From contig OZ005600.1 of assembly GCA_963930655.1 (NCBI GenBank), positions 6,513,501 to 6,577,500 of the forward strand: a stretch of DNA of 64,000 nt. Reading direction: 5' to 3'. Source of the DNA: Myrica gale. Its lineage: Eukaryota > Streptophyta > Magnoliopsida > Fagales > Myricaceae. Shown one piece after another: positions 36,120 through 49,200 of this stretch. The notes beneath the pieces are model-generated. The model searched no databases and was not told the DNA's origin. It saw nothing but the letters and a program-made list of their open reading frames with translations. How positions within the stretch are numbered: position 1 is the stretch's first letter; every line of letters starts with the position of its first letter. A program made the translations under genes and the position numbers.

Positions 36120-37581
36120 ACCTGTAGAAAATGAGCCTGCCAGAAATCACGTCCTCTATATGTCCAACAGAAGTTACAAAACAGTGAAGAACTTGATTAT
36201 TGCGTCACACTGTTTTCTATAAAAAATAAATAAATAATAGTAAGTGAAATCAACCAATTGAAACATAGAATTCAGACACTAACAGAGAACCGAAAATCAA
36301 GTAAATCATAAGTTCCATTCCTGCAAATCAATTTCACGGAGGATATTTAGAAGGGTCATCAGGATCGTGGGGAAGAGAAGAATGGCTATTTTCCCTTGTT
36401 TGGGAGTTTTTAAGAAGGGAAAGGAAGAAACTTTGAGGAAATGATGGAGTATCATGCGGAGCTTAGAGTACCCGTAATTGCGGTGTAAACACCGAAATTT
36501 TCAGTAGGCTTTTTGAAATGCAAGTCAAGGATTTCTCTGGCCAAAAAGAATAAGATGGTGATTAAGGATGAGAAATACCTTGGGCCGATCAGATGAAGCG
36601 GAGTGCTAGCTGTATATATATTGACTTGCTTACAATTTACCCTGCCTCCGAGCTAGATTTTTCTGTTCACATCGCCCAAGTCAGATGAAACCTTGCTGGG
36701 AACCCGATGCAGACAGATTAGTGCCTAATGGAGAGGTTCATGAGTACGATGATGTATATTGGAGCTTAGCAGTCATCTTGGATTTAACTGAGTCTTTGAA
36801 AGAAAAGTTGGGAGCTATCTTTAGTATCGGAAGAAAGAAGACGATAAATGATCAGAGTAGTGAAACACAATGCGCTTATCCAATAATGATTGTGCATCTG
36901 CAGTGTAGTAACAACGAGGAAACTAAAAGAACGTTGCGCGAAGTGTTTTAGATGATTGCAATCACAAGAACATGAAAGCTATAACAATCTGTTTGGTCCC
37001 TCAGAAAAAAGAAAAAAAAGAGACGGAAAATAGAAGATCGAAACCAAAGGAAACACAAAGCTCAACGCGTTTTATCATGTTTCATTTACCTCTGTTTTAT
37101 GATTACACAACACTTAACGCAACATGATGACCTCGTAAACTCGAAACGACGGAGAAATTAGTTGTGTGTTCAAATAGACCGTTACCTTTCTTTCTCCTTC
37201 TGTGTCTCCGTGAACAAGCAGGAGATTCATCATCATTCATGTTTGGAACGTAATAATGGCAAGAGAAGAAGAAAGAAGGAGAGGAAGGGGAAAAGAAAAA
37301 AGAAAAAGAAAAAGGAGGCCCAGATATATATGATATTCGCAAGGTCAAAGTTTAAGCCCAAAGGATTCGTCTCTGAATGTGTGGGAATGACAGAGAGGGA
37401 GAAAAAAAGAGAGATACCGGCGACAGGGGCAGGGGGAAGGGCTTTACCGCTAGAACCCAGGGTGGTTGTGTCCGGTCAGCCCCGCTTCCACCTCCAAAAC
37501 TATAAATTCGCCGAACAAAATCCCACTGGTTTGGCATGCCTAAACCGTGCATGGCGTGTGTATGAGAGAGAGAATATATAG
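36120..37581 (-). promoter_or_regulatory. bZIP 5'UTR intron and candidate promoter
   Basis: An acceptor (ctacag, ending 36122) directly precedes the bZIP start, so transcription must begin upstream. A CT-rich leader on the minus strand (about 37370-37540), a possible donor (cgccg|gtatct, near 37420) and a TATA-like tatatatt at about 37573-37581 give one plausible first exon. A plus-strand frame at 36685-36951 inside this intron has no recognised domain. This is inference from signals only. Confidence 0.35.
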
Positions 37582-38447
37582 AAAATGGAAGTGCTAAACG
37601 GGCAAAAAGGCAAAAGGCCAGAGCGCGCTTTGGGTAACAATAACAGTTCACACGTCTTCAAACGGCTCCTCCGGGGACAATCTGGCAAGGGAATTGCGTG
37701 GGGCTTATATTTACTCTTAACGTACCTCCATATTAGAGTAAGTAGTCCAAGCTATAGTCCATTTTGATTTCATAATTATGTTAATATTTTACTAATAAAT
37801 ATTGCCTAGGTTACATAAGAGATGTTTCTTCATGATTATATTCTTATAAATACAACCATTAACCCCACACACACATATATATATATATATATTTATAAAT
37901 AAAAAATAAAAAAGGTTGAGATTCTTTCCGATTGATTGATTATCTAAGTTATTTATTTATGAGATAAATGCAAAATTGGTCTCTGTGCTATACGCAAAAA
38001 TCGATTTAGTCCATGTGATATGAAAAACATCGATTTAGTCCTTGCGATTTTAGAAAGTGATAAAATTAGTCCCTGATGAAGAACTAATAACAAACGAAAA
38101 TAGAATCATAGGGACTAAATCGATATTTTTCATATCACAGGGACTAAATCGATTTTTACGTATAGATTGATTTTACCTTTATCCCTTTATTTATTTGTTT
38201 CCGACTCATAATATCTTAAATTTTTACTGCTTGTTTAAAGCACTAGATACGAGGCAGATGACAAGTTAATAGAAATTGAATATTACAGATTAACGCGAAG
38301 GCAGACGGGCTGTCGTTTCTATAGAACCCACATATTGTCGGGTGGTTCACTTCAGTCATCTGATCTGACCCGGTTTGTTTAACATCGGATGTAAATCGAA
38401 GTTGGTTTCGGAAAATTAACCGATCAAATAAGAAGATTAATTTTGAG
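37582..38447 (+). other. bZIP/RFT1 divergent intergenic region
   Basis: Spacer between the minus-strand bZIP and plus-strand RFT1 genes. It holds a CA/TA microsatellite (about 37869-37892) and the Mutator-type MITE at 37961-38185. The 260 bases between that MITE and the RFT1 ATG are the likely promoter and leader. Confidence 0.5.
37961..38185. mobile_element. Mutator-type foldback MITE (225 bp)
   Basis: The two halves are inverted copies: gagataaatgcaaaattgg...aaaaatcgatttagtcc on the left and the reverse of ggactaaatcgattttta...ctttatccc on the right. A perfect 9-bp duplication, tttatttat, flanks it (37952-37960 and 38186-38194), as expected for Mutator-like elements. It is non-coding. It ends 262 bases before the RFT1 start codon. 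Confidence 0.85.
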
Positions 38448-41400
38448 ATGTCTCAGGCGTCTTCCGCAGTTCAGTCCCAAATGGTCGGAGGCGAAGACCG
38501 TACCGATTTTTCTCGTACTTTCAAGTACCTACTCGGTTAGTTGTCTACTGATCTTATGCCGCCACATTTTTTAATTGCGTATTTCCTTATTAGCTCGACT
38601 TTGTTTACCCTCCGTTTGGTCATCAGAAAGCCGTGGAAGAAAAAAAAAACAACAGTTTTTGAGTATTAGTTTTATCTACGTGTTGTGTTTTCTTTAAATC
38701 TTTGAGAGAAATTCAGCTGTGTTAAGTCAACTAATTGAGGTGAGGCTTTACTCTTTAATTGAGCTGAGGGGGAGAAGAAAAAGGAAAGCAGAGGAAAGTA
38801 GAAAATGATTATTTCAATTTATTTGGAATCAAAGTATTATTGTCTCCGTCATTAGATAAACTTGCTTGAGCTAGTGTTTAAAGTCAATGGAGTTCAAAAT
38901 TGCATTGGTTTTAGTTTATCCTATTTCCTTGTTATTATAGTTTCTGTTATTATTTTCATTTCCTATTTTGGCATCAGCTACACAGTTCTTGTCAAGGGGA
39001 ATTCCATTTGTATTCAATTCATGGATCGTCAGGCATCTTACAGCTGAGGACTATGCGGTAACATTTTCAGTATCTTTCAGTTTCTTGCAGGATTTTTTTT
39101 CTTTTAAGCTTGTAATTGCTTTTGTATATCTAGGAATCCATTTCAGGCTTATAGCAACGGGAAAAACTGTAAAAACCCTAGGTTGTAATGTAGATTCCAC
39201 AGCCATATCGTGTTGGACCAAATTGTTGAATTCATTAGGTTCTGTCTGTCTGGTAATGTTCTTGGGGCTTGCCTCTTGTGTTGGTAGAAAATTCTTCCAA
39301 AGTTTGTTTGAGTGATTGAGTGAGCGAGTGAGAGAGGGAGAAAGACTGAATAAATCTGCCTCAATGGCTTTATTCAGGGATCAGAGCCCTTGAAAAGCAC
39401 CAGAAAATATTTATGTAGTGCAGCATTCTGAAGCCAGTAAGAGCTTTTTCTAATGTTCTTCAGATTCACATCTGAAGCTTTTCCATGAGCTAAAAATTCA
39501 ATTCACTCATTGTATTATTCAAGGAAAAGAAACGGCAGTATTATCCCGGTTGTCAGTTGCCTGATTTATATATCCTTCATGACCTTTGCTTTAGGAAACA
39601 AAAATTTTTGTAGGGTTGTTCGGACAATCAAGGAATGTCGACGAATCCCCCATTATCCCCCCCCCGCGCCCTGGCTACTGTTTCTTTTTGGATTCTGAGA
39701 ATGGTTTCTGAATTCTTGCTATAAAAGTATTTAATGAAGTTTCTCTCTCTTTCGTAGCTTTACGCAGTGCAATTCCATCTTTTTGTCACCTGTGTCTTGT
39801 TTCTCAGTCGAGAGGGGTTTCGCAGAGCATGCATGCGGACAGACATGGAACGGTGCTCCCAAATAGAACTTTTGTTTTTTCCGTTTCTTTTTAACCTCCC
39901 AATATATGACCTTGCAGCCTGATGTGTATAACCTTTTTGTCTTTTGATTTACTGTTTGCTTCATAAGTTAAGTAGTTTGGAGGTTTAGTTGGCTTTGAGG
40001 GTGAGGCAATTATTGGCTGCTAAAATTGTAATTCTAAGGGCTGAAAAGAGTACTTCAAGTAGACCAAAATGCAGTATGTGCTGGTGAATACTTCGTCTTG
40101 TTTGCTTTAGTTTGGTAGATTTTGTATGACTAATTATCGGTTAATGATGAGTGATATATATCAGCATCCAGTTATTCTTAGAGTGAAAGCCAAGTTCAAT
40201 AATAACAACATTTTGTTTGGAGTCTGCCGTTGCTTACTTAAATGTTCTCTAATTACTAGAATACCATTTAATTGTTATTACTTCAATGGGAAATCTAGTT
40301 TTGAAATGGAGTATAAATTTTTTTAATAGGATTTATGTAATCCCATCACAATGAGCATGTGTAATTCATGTTTGTAGGTATTAACACCTCTGGTTGGATG
40401 TAAATGAAACAAATGTTGCCATGCTTGAATTATGGTTTGTTTGCTGCTGTGTAATCTGATTTCCTTCTCCCTTGAGTCATATTAGTTCTTAAGCCTTTAA
40501 TGTGGGTTAATATGCAGTATTTACCCAGAAACTGTTTGAGTTGGAGGACTAAACTTTAAGATTTATTGTACAATGGTTGCATACTTTTCTTTTCTTTGTG
40601 ATGCAATTGAGGGATTTTGGTGCAATGCTCTTACCATACAACTAACTCCTGCAAATGTTGTCTTATGCTGCAGTGATGGTGCTTCAGAGGAAGAAAACAC
40701 TATGAAGCTAATGAAAGTTGCTTGGGCGACTCTCCCACTTGGAGTAGTTATAACTGCAGTAGCATGCTTTTTGGTCTTCTGGTGGCAACAAATAAGTTAT
40801 TCTAATCCATACGCACAGGCTATTTTGATTAACGGTAAAAGTCCTGTATCTGCTTTCAGCTTCCCAACAATGTGGTGTTGTTAGATGTCTTCTTTATGTG
40901 AATGTTTTTGCTTATAATTTCAGTTTTTGAATTTTTTTTTTCTCTCCGTAGTCACAAATCTTTTATGACCATCATATGAGTCTGTTTTTTTATTGGGAAT
41001 TTTCCCTCTTAAATAGTTAATGCTAATGTTTGCATAACTTTTCAAGTTGGACTTTAATTTATTGAAGTTTGCTGAAGTTAAGACAATAAGACAAGAAGTG
41101 TAGAAGTTATATATAGCTGTAGATAACATATTATATAAAGCCCTCTGAAAGTCATTCTAGCTGGTGGCTTGTACCATGGTGCACTAGAATATTTGCTCCA
41201 ATGATACAAGTTTGCTACTCTACTGACCTTAGATATTGACCTGCCACTTTTGTCTATGTCAATGTTTTTGTTTGCTGCAAGTTGTAGATAGCACAGAGAC
41301 TTTGAAAAATACTTGTGACAGAATTCATTTCAGGAGCTAGAGATTACAGGCATAAGTTAGTCTCGAGCAACTATGTCTAGGAGAACTAACTGTACTAGAA

Positions 41401-44400
41401 ATAAGGAATATTTTCTTCATTCATAATGATATTGTCTGTCCAATCCATGAGACCAGTTCATTTCATGTGGCAGGTTGTGCTTGTATATTGGAGCTCCTGG
41501 CAGAGCCATTGTACATCCTTTCTCAGAACTTATTTCTACTTAAACTGCGATTGATTGTTGAAACTGCAGCTACGCTTTCCCGTTGCTTAACAATGTATAT
41601 CCTCATTGTCAATCAAACTGGCGTGGTAAGATTTAACTTGGAATATGCTGGTTTATGTTTTTATGTTCTGAGTTGCTTAGTGACATGCACAGATCATATC
41701 CCTCCCTTTTTAAATGCTTAGCTTTTTTTTCAGATTTTTTGTTTCTTGAGCTGTTCTCTTGATGCTTGACTGGCATCACTTTATTTTCATCAATCAGAGT
41801 TATTTAAATGGATTTTTTTAGCTATATGTTCTTCACTGCATATCTACCTTGTCAATAAAAAGAACAAAAAAAAAAGTTGTAAACAATGAACGGACATTAT
41901 AGCACCTGTTTGTTTTCTTATGTGGGTCTGTTGTAAAATTTCTCTCCACCAAGATTGATGGTTTACATGAAGAGGGCTTCAATAAAGCTTCTGACTTTTA
42001 GTAATTGTTTGATTGCTTGCAGGGTAAAGAGGTTGTATTTGCATTGTCACAAGCTGCATATGGAGCTTGCTTGTTCCTAGGCTATTGGGGCTATTTTTTC
42101 CTTTTTCCTACATTTAAAAGTTCTGCTATTTTCCCTTTCAGGTATAGCAGTGTATTCCCTTCAAAGGTAAAAACATTATGATTGTAACCGGAGAAAATGA
42201 GTTAGGAATTAAATGTGAAACTTTATAATGCAATGATTTGTGAATTGATACATTTACTTAGGAGATATGAATAACTAGCAACCCTACTTAGGGCTAAAAA
42301 GAAACAAAGGATTGGGCTGCGCGAATCTGTTGTGTTGTTGGGGTTGGATCATCTTGCCCAGCCTAGGCCTATCCCTATTAACTATTGGTTTTCTTGGGGT
42401 GTTTATGTTAACAATCAGAGATTAGTAAATAACATCATACTTTGACAGAGCAGGAAATTTGAGGGATTATGATAAGCAGCTGGGAAACATGTGTTTCTTG
42501 TTTACCCTTCAATCTTTTCGGAAATTGATCCTCCAAGAAGGAGAAAAGATGGTTCTTGTGTGGATGGATACACCATATAACCAAGCAGTGTATGGACTTG
42601 TAGACAAACTAGGTAATCATTTGGTCCCAATATCTTGTTGAGTATGTTTAATTGCCTTATAATCTCGTTAATGTAATTACCTTATGGTCTATGTTAATTA
42701 AAAAATGTGTTATTTAATTTAATTTTTCCTGTTTTTATCTTCTGAGTGTGATTAAGCTGTTACTTTCATCACATTCCAGGAAGCTTAGTGGTTAGGCTGG
42801 TCTTTCTTCCTTTTGAAGAAACTTCATATGCTACCTTTGCAAGGTCTGCCTCAGGTTTATGTCTCTCCTTCACTTTTTTTCTTGTCCCCTTTTGGCAGCA
42901 AACTCCAGCATATCTCTAAATCTCTATCGTGGAATACTTTTTCTTGGTTTCAGCATTAAATATTTCCATCCTGCATTTGATTGCCATGGATTACACATTT
43001 TTATTCTCATAGCTTCTTTACATGTTATTCTATTTTTACATTGACAGGACAATATCCGGATAGAAGCAGGCGGCTGGGAAATCGCCTCTCAGAGGCTCTG
43101 AAATTAGTTATCTTAATTGGTTCGTATTTTAGACTCTTGTACTTCATCTATTTATTTATTAAATCTTTTACATGTTGGTCCTTCTCCCATGACTTGAATG
43201 TGCAGTGATATTAACTTGTAGTTTTGTCAGGATTGGGTGTGTTTATCATTCAATATTAGTCAAAATTAATTGTCAAGGTGTTTGGCTAGAGCTGGATTCC
43301 CAAAATATTGCTGCTGCTAGGCCGTTCCACTTTTTAATAATGGGTAAATTTTAACTCCTTAAAGTTCACCTGTGAGTTTGATAGGTCCTTCCACTCCATT
43401 TCAAGAGTATTCCTTGCCACAAACAGCTGTCAACCGTTTGAAAATTTCAGAAATCAAACTTACCACTCTTATCACCTGCACTGTTGCCCTGGATAATATC
43501 TTTTCTTTCCCTGCCAAAAAAAAAAACACTGATAATAACTTGGCGGTTAGAAAATATAGCTAAAAGAAAAGACAAGGGACCAAATGGTCTCAACTTGACA
43601 TATGAAGGGGAAAAAGAAAATAGTAGTTGGCTTAAGGTCTAAGTTCACTAGTTCCGATATATGGGCTTAATTATGTGATTTTGCGTGGCATTGGGAATTG
43701 GCCAATTCCAAAGTATCAATGATGGAAAGTGTTTGGCCTGTACTATTTTCGAGGGTGGTGACTACATGGCGCTCTATTTTACTACCTTGCAAAATGATAC
43801 AAGATAAGAAACTGTGAGAAGGCTAAGGTAAAGGAGAGTCTCTTAGACTTGTTTGGCCACACATTATGGAGTGATGCCTGTAGCTTGAGAACATTGCCGG
43901 GTCACCAGGGGGGAACCATATGGTCTAGTTCAGAATTAGTAGATTATATTGGCGGTGTAGGGGGCCCCTGTTTGATTTTCCAAAAGCTTTGATATATTTA
44001 GGTTTAACCACTCTATTTTCCCTATGAGCACATATCCGTTCTATGTGAAAGTTCTGACTTCAATAGATCTCTCGAGATGGTACAAGTTGATTACCATAAA
44101 TGATAAATGAGCTCTTGGGGTGGTATCATTTCTCTTTTTCTTTTATAATTTTTTCACCTCTTGGTCTGATTTTGCAACTGCATATCTTGAAGGACTTGTA
44201 TTCATGGCGTTCGGCCCGAGTTATTCTTACTCTCTGATCAGATTGTTGTATGGCCGGAAATGGAGTGATGGTGAAGCATCAACTGCCCTCCGGTATTATT
44301 GCCTCTATATCATTGTCTTGGCTATGAATGGTTAGTAACTTTACCTCATTTTGCTCATTTTTAAGACCTCATAATACATAAGATGATGTGGATGACTATG

Positions 44401-45745
44401 CTTATAGCAAAAAACTTGAAAGAAAAAAAAAGGTCAAGTAGTAATCACAATGACATTCCATGATCTGCTTAAAACAGTTTCACTGACTAAGAGTCTTATC
44501 GAACTTAAATAGTCCAATGTTTTCTGGGCTGGAATCTGACAAAAACTGATGCTTGACCATTGCAACCTGTTTAACAATTAAGTGTCTCACTTTTGGTCCA
44601 GTTCAACCCCATAGACTCCTCTTTCAGATGAGCCACCCCGTCTGGGATCAAACTTTCTGACTGTTCTTTAAGATAACAATGGCTGAAACTTATATCGGAT
44701 TATTTTGGTTTTGTTTCAGGAACTTCTGAAGCATTTCTACACGCTGTTGCAACAGAAAACCAACTCAAACACTCAAATGATTCATTGCTCGTATTCTCAT
44801 TGATTTATGTAGCACTGAATGTGCTGCTGATACGTTCGGCTGGTGCAGTTGGCTTAATATTGGCGAATTCTTTAAGTATCCTTGTCTCAGTGTGGCATTT
44901 CTTCTTTGTACCTTTTTTCTTTCATTTTCATGGTAATATTCTGGAAAGGATTTGTATTGGTTGAGCTCAGCAGTGAACAGCAATCTATTTATACTACGGC
45001 TTCGAATAGATTGAAGGATTCTGAAAGCTCTTCCTATTGTTTGAGCTCAGCAATGAACAATAATTGACTTGTATTAATGATTCAAACAGATTGTAGGATT
45101 GAGATTAAACAATTGAGCTGTGGTCCTTGACTGTTGTAAAGATATGATTTTGAGGATTATATACTCTACGGTGTTCATAAAACATTATTTCCAGGTATGG
45201 CTTTTGTAAGCAAGTAGTGCTTGTTCTTTTGCTGGGTGTTTTTCCCCATTAAGAACGTTTACGTATTGATTTTGACCTTGATTTTATCCTTTCCACAGGA
45301 TCCATATTCATTTTCCTTTTCCAGCTGCTTGCCTTCTGGATGGACACTCCTTTTGTTTTCAGGTGTAGCTACTCTCATTTCTGAGAAGATATTTCTGGAT
45401 CGTGAAAATTTCTGGCCAACATTTTTAATTCATTTCTGCGTCGGGTTGGCTTGCTTCTGTGTGTCATCTCTTGTTATGTAAGTAATTGTTATGCTCCCCA
45501 TCCATTTGAAACTGTAATTAGCCACCGAAGAAAACTGTTTCCTATTTATGTTGTTGTTTCAATGTCACCCTTATCTCCTTTACCATGTTAATTTTGTTTG
45601 GTTCATCCAAGATATATCTAGAGAAAAAAAGGTTTCCCTTTTTGTTTTGACTTTTCTCTGTAATCTTTCCATTGCTATTGACAGCTATCACCGTGAGAGG
45701 CTATTCATCAACAAACTTATCCGTTTTCATGATCATTCAGACTGA
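38448..45745 (+). CDS. RFT1: RFT1, ER lipid-linked oligosaccharide translocation protein
   Basis: Fourteen exons: 38448-38535, 38978-39057, 39758-39852, 40674-40834, 41474-41625, 42023-42141, 42449-42612, 42780-42854, 43048-43119, 44193-44330, 44720-44875, 45142-45194, 45299-45477 and 45685-45745. All are GT-AG with consistent phases, giving 530 residues, the usual RFT1 size. Recognisable family blocks include [30 protein letters not shown]...[86 protein letters not shown] and DRENFWPTF. The protein is a many-helix ER membrane protein. RFT1 is needed for Man5GlcNAc2-PP-dolichol to reach the lumen for N-glycosylation, though whether it is itself the flippase is debated. No lesion is seen. Confidence 0.95.
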
Positions 45746-46220
45746 GGAATTGAGATTTGCCCAAGAAAGCTCCAGGTGGGATTCTGTTTCCTTGGCATAA
45801 CTTATTTGCTTGCTTCCTTCATCGTTTGCTCATACTGGTAATGATGGATCGAGTGCCTTTTTGATGCAGGGAAAGCAAGAGGATGAGGGAGTTGAAGCCA
45901 AATTCCTGAATATGTTTAGCAATGGGCACTCATGAACTCGGTTGAGTCTGCAACAAGAAGCAAATAATGCATAAGAGATGTGAGCAAGAGGGCTGTCGTA
46001 TTTAGAAGTTTTGGAGGCAAAATACTTGAGAACTGGAAGTAGGATGTGATAAGTTCCTGATCAATCAATATGAGCTGACTAGCATTTACTTTGAACTTGA
46101 GCATAAACGACCTTTTTTTCCTCTCCATGTTTGTTGTCCTCAAACGGGCACCAGATTGGCTGCCGTGGCGTAGGAAATTTTGTAATACACGAGTAGATAA
46201 ATGGAAACCTTAGTGTTTGT
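45746..46220 (+). other. RFT1 3'UTR with probable intron
   Basis: After the stop, a donor at ctccag|gtggga (near 45776) and an acceptor at atgcag|ggaaag (near 45870) suggest an intron within the 3'UTR. The rest is non-coding. Confidence 0.45.
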
Positions 46221-49200
46221 TTATAGTTTCTTTACATCATTCGCTTCTCACATCTTTTAAACATCTCTCTCTCTCTCTCTCTCTGTCAGATACCTTGGCT
46301 GTATTTTACTATTTTGGGATGGCAAGTTCTCGCTCTGGGGCTGGACGATCTTTTCCCAAATTTTAGCTCGTTACAGGCCCATATATGGTTTTTTTGTCTG
46401 GGCCAACAGGTGGGGAGTAGTCCATGGAGCTGCTGCACCCACCACCATATACAAAAAACTCCTAGGGACTTCACCTCTCTTTTTTTTTTTTTTGTGTGTG
46501 CTGAATTAGCAAACTCCAACTTTAGCAACAAAACAAAGTAGCATTATTACCCGGATAAGATAGCTCTTATTCTCACAAATTTCGCACCTAAAAGGGGTTT
46601 AAAGTTAAGAATCCTCTTCAAAAAAAATTGAGAAATATAAAAAATCCTTGAGAAGAAAACATTATCTATGGGCTAGCAAAGGGTAGGTGAGAAATAAGCG
46701 AAGGTACATTTTTGTTTTTAGTTGGGTCAAGGAAACGTACAAAACCGACTTACCAAGAGAGGCTGATGAGAGGGGCGATAAAGAAGAAAGGTGATGATTA
46801 ATTAGGATACCCACGGGTGTGTGGGTTGTCCTCCAACTTCAATAGAAATGAGCTACAATGGTAATTATAAGCTTTGAAAGCTTGAGAAAGATAAGTAGAA
46901 AAAGGAGAAAAAAGTGAGGGAAAATATATACATGATACTTATGATTAAGATGTAGACTAGGGTCTAAGACAAGTATCCAACAAAAACCATCGATATAAAG
47001 TGAGCTTCCATGTTCTAAAACAAAATGATTGTGGGTGTTGAGTTTTGCTTAGGAGGTTGGATTCCTCAACGGATTTTTCACACTAGTGGGTCTTTTGCTT
47101 GAAGACGCGGACACGAGCTAGTCCAAGAATGAGTGCACAAGCACACTTTAATGGAGAAAAACATGGGAACAAAAAAAAAAGCAAAAATAGAGCAAAAAGG
47201 GCCTGTAGTTTTACTTGGGTAGCTCGAATTGGCTAGACCCGAGTCCAATCCGGCAGAGATGCTTGTGTCCCAAAAAAAACAAAATTACCGTGAAAAATGT
47301 CAAAGAATTGTTCTTCAGATGCAAGACTACCTTTGAATGTGTTTTTTGAAAAAAAAAAAGTATATATATATAATTTTTGTGAGAATGGTGAGATCTATAG
47401 AAAAGATGTTTAGGAAGAGAAAGGTTTTGAAATTTATTCTATTGGATGATGTGAAAGTAAAAAATATGTTTCGAAATAAGATTTTTATGAGAGGAGTTTT
47501 TGTATAAAATTTTTTTTCCAATTAGATAGAAAATTTTATTAAATATTAAAATGTTTTTTGTGTTAAGAAATCACGTTTGAAATAAAAAAAAAATTTTAAG
47601 ACCATTAAACAAACATAACAAATTTCATATATTTAAATTAATCAAACGATCATACTTAATGGGCGAACTATGAAATTATCTCTAAATTATATTACCTGAC
47701 AGAATGCCATTTGAGTACATGATTCATCATTAAAAACTTACATCTGCAAGAGCATTAAGCGGACTACAGAGACCTGGATGATCAATTAGCGACAGTTAAT
47801 AGATGATGACAAATTTGAGATTCAATCCGAACAGCATCGAGGTTAGACAAGTATCTTATTTTTTTAATTGGGAAAAAAAATAGTTGAACTTTGGAGCATG
47901 AAGGATTTGATTGATTGCATTTTAAAGAAAAGAAAACTGCAAAAGAATAAGTGAATTAGGGAAAATAAACACAGACATTTGTCATAATTGAGACTCATGC
48001 ATGTATGTCCAAGCCAAGTACTGTTCGTTTCAAGTGGGATTAATTTTAGAGTACCCAATACTTTGTTTGGATATTGAATCGAACTTAATTTACAAAGAGC
48101 AGCATCAACCATGTCATATTTGCTACCACACTCAGCTAACCATGTCATTTTAGATGCAGGCCTGCTCCCGTCCAACATTTGGCTAGGCCATACTTTATCT
48201 CACTTTTTTCTTTAGAAGATCCAAATCATTTGGTTGTCCATTCTCATATCTTCCTATACCCTTCAAACTAGTGGCAACCCCTCTACATATCTTCATGTTA
48301 AAGTATCCATTTTTAACAAACATCAAATGATAGAACATGACATGTAATGATGACATGGGACCCCTTTTGTTATCTTCCCCAATTAACTTAGGCCACGGAG
48401 ATTCACCAACAAATAAAGCTTTCAACTGCGTGATTATTGTAATAGTTCATTTTTCACATGGACTCGTCTTAATTATATATGCTTTATTTCTATCAAAATC
48501 ACGGGACAAAAGAAGCTTTGTTTGCTTTTCAATTTCCACACTGACACAATACGAATTTGTAACATACTATTAGTACTCGAGAAGTTTTTTTTTTCCTTGA
48601 GAGCATAATATCAAATCTCATTACTAGTAAGAAAAAAACACCCCAGAATCAAAAGGGATAAAAACCCGCGTACACTCGAAGATGGTTCTGCGGCAGTTCA
48701 TTAGAAGGGAACAAGCATCCCTCAAAAGACGAGAAAACATGAGCTTAATGATTGAAATTACCCACCCTAATCCTCCCAACAAGCTAAAACCAATTAGAGA
48801 TTAGATTATCCTAATTTTCATGCCCAAATGAATTTTAAGACCCATAATTCATGCAGATTCTATAAACTTTCATGCCCAAGTTTTTCAAGTGACTCTGTGT
48901 TGGTATCGGGTAAAAGGTAGTGACTTCACTTGAAGAAACACTCAAAAGACTTCAAAAATACACGGGTAAGTTTATGCAATACACAAATAGGTTGCAGGAG
49001 AGATCATCACTTGGGAACTCTTTGAGAGAAGTATAAATACGTTAAGAAATCATTTCAACCCAGATATTTAAAGTTAAAGATCATTTGAACCCAATTATGT
49101 TACGAGCCCTCGACTTTAATTTCACGAGCATTGCTTACCCTCAATCCGAGAAACGTGAGAATTCCAACCCAATTACATAGCCTCAGGCCCTCACACCTCT

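Noticed and set aside
36685..36951. 88-codon frame upstream of the bZIP gene
   Set aside because: No recognisable motif; lies inside the probable 5'UTR intron on the opposite strand.
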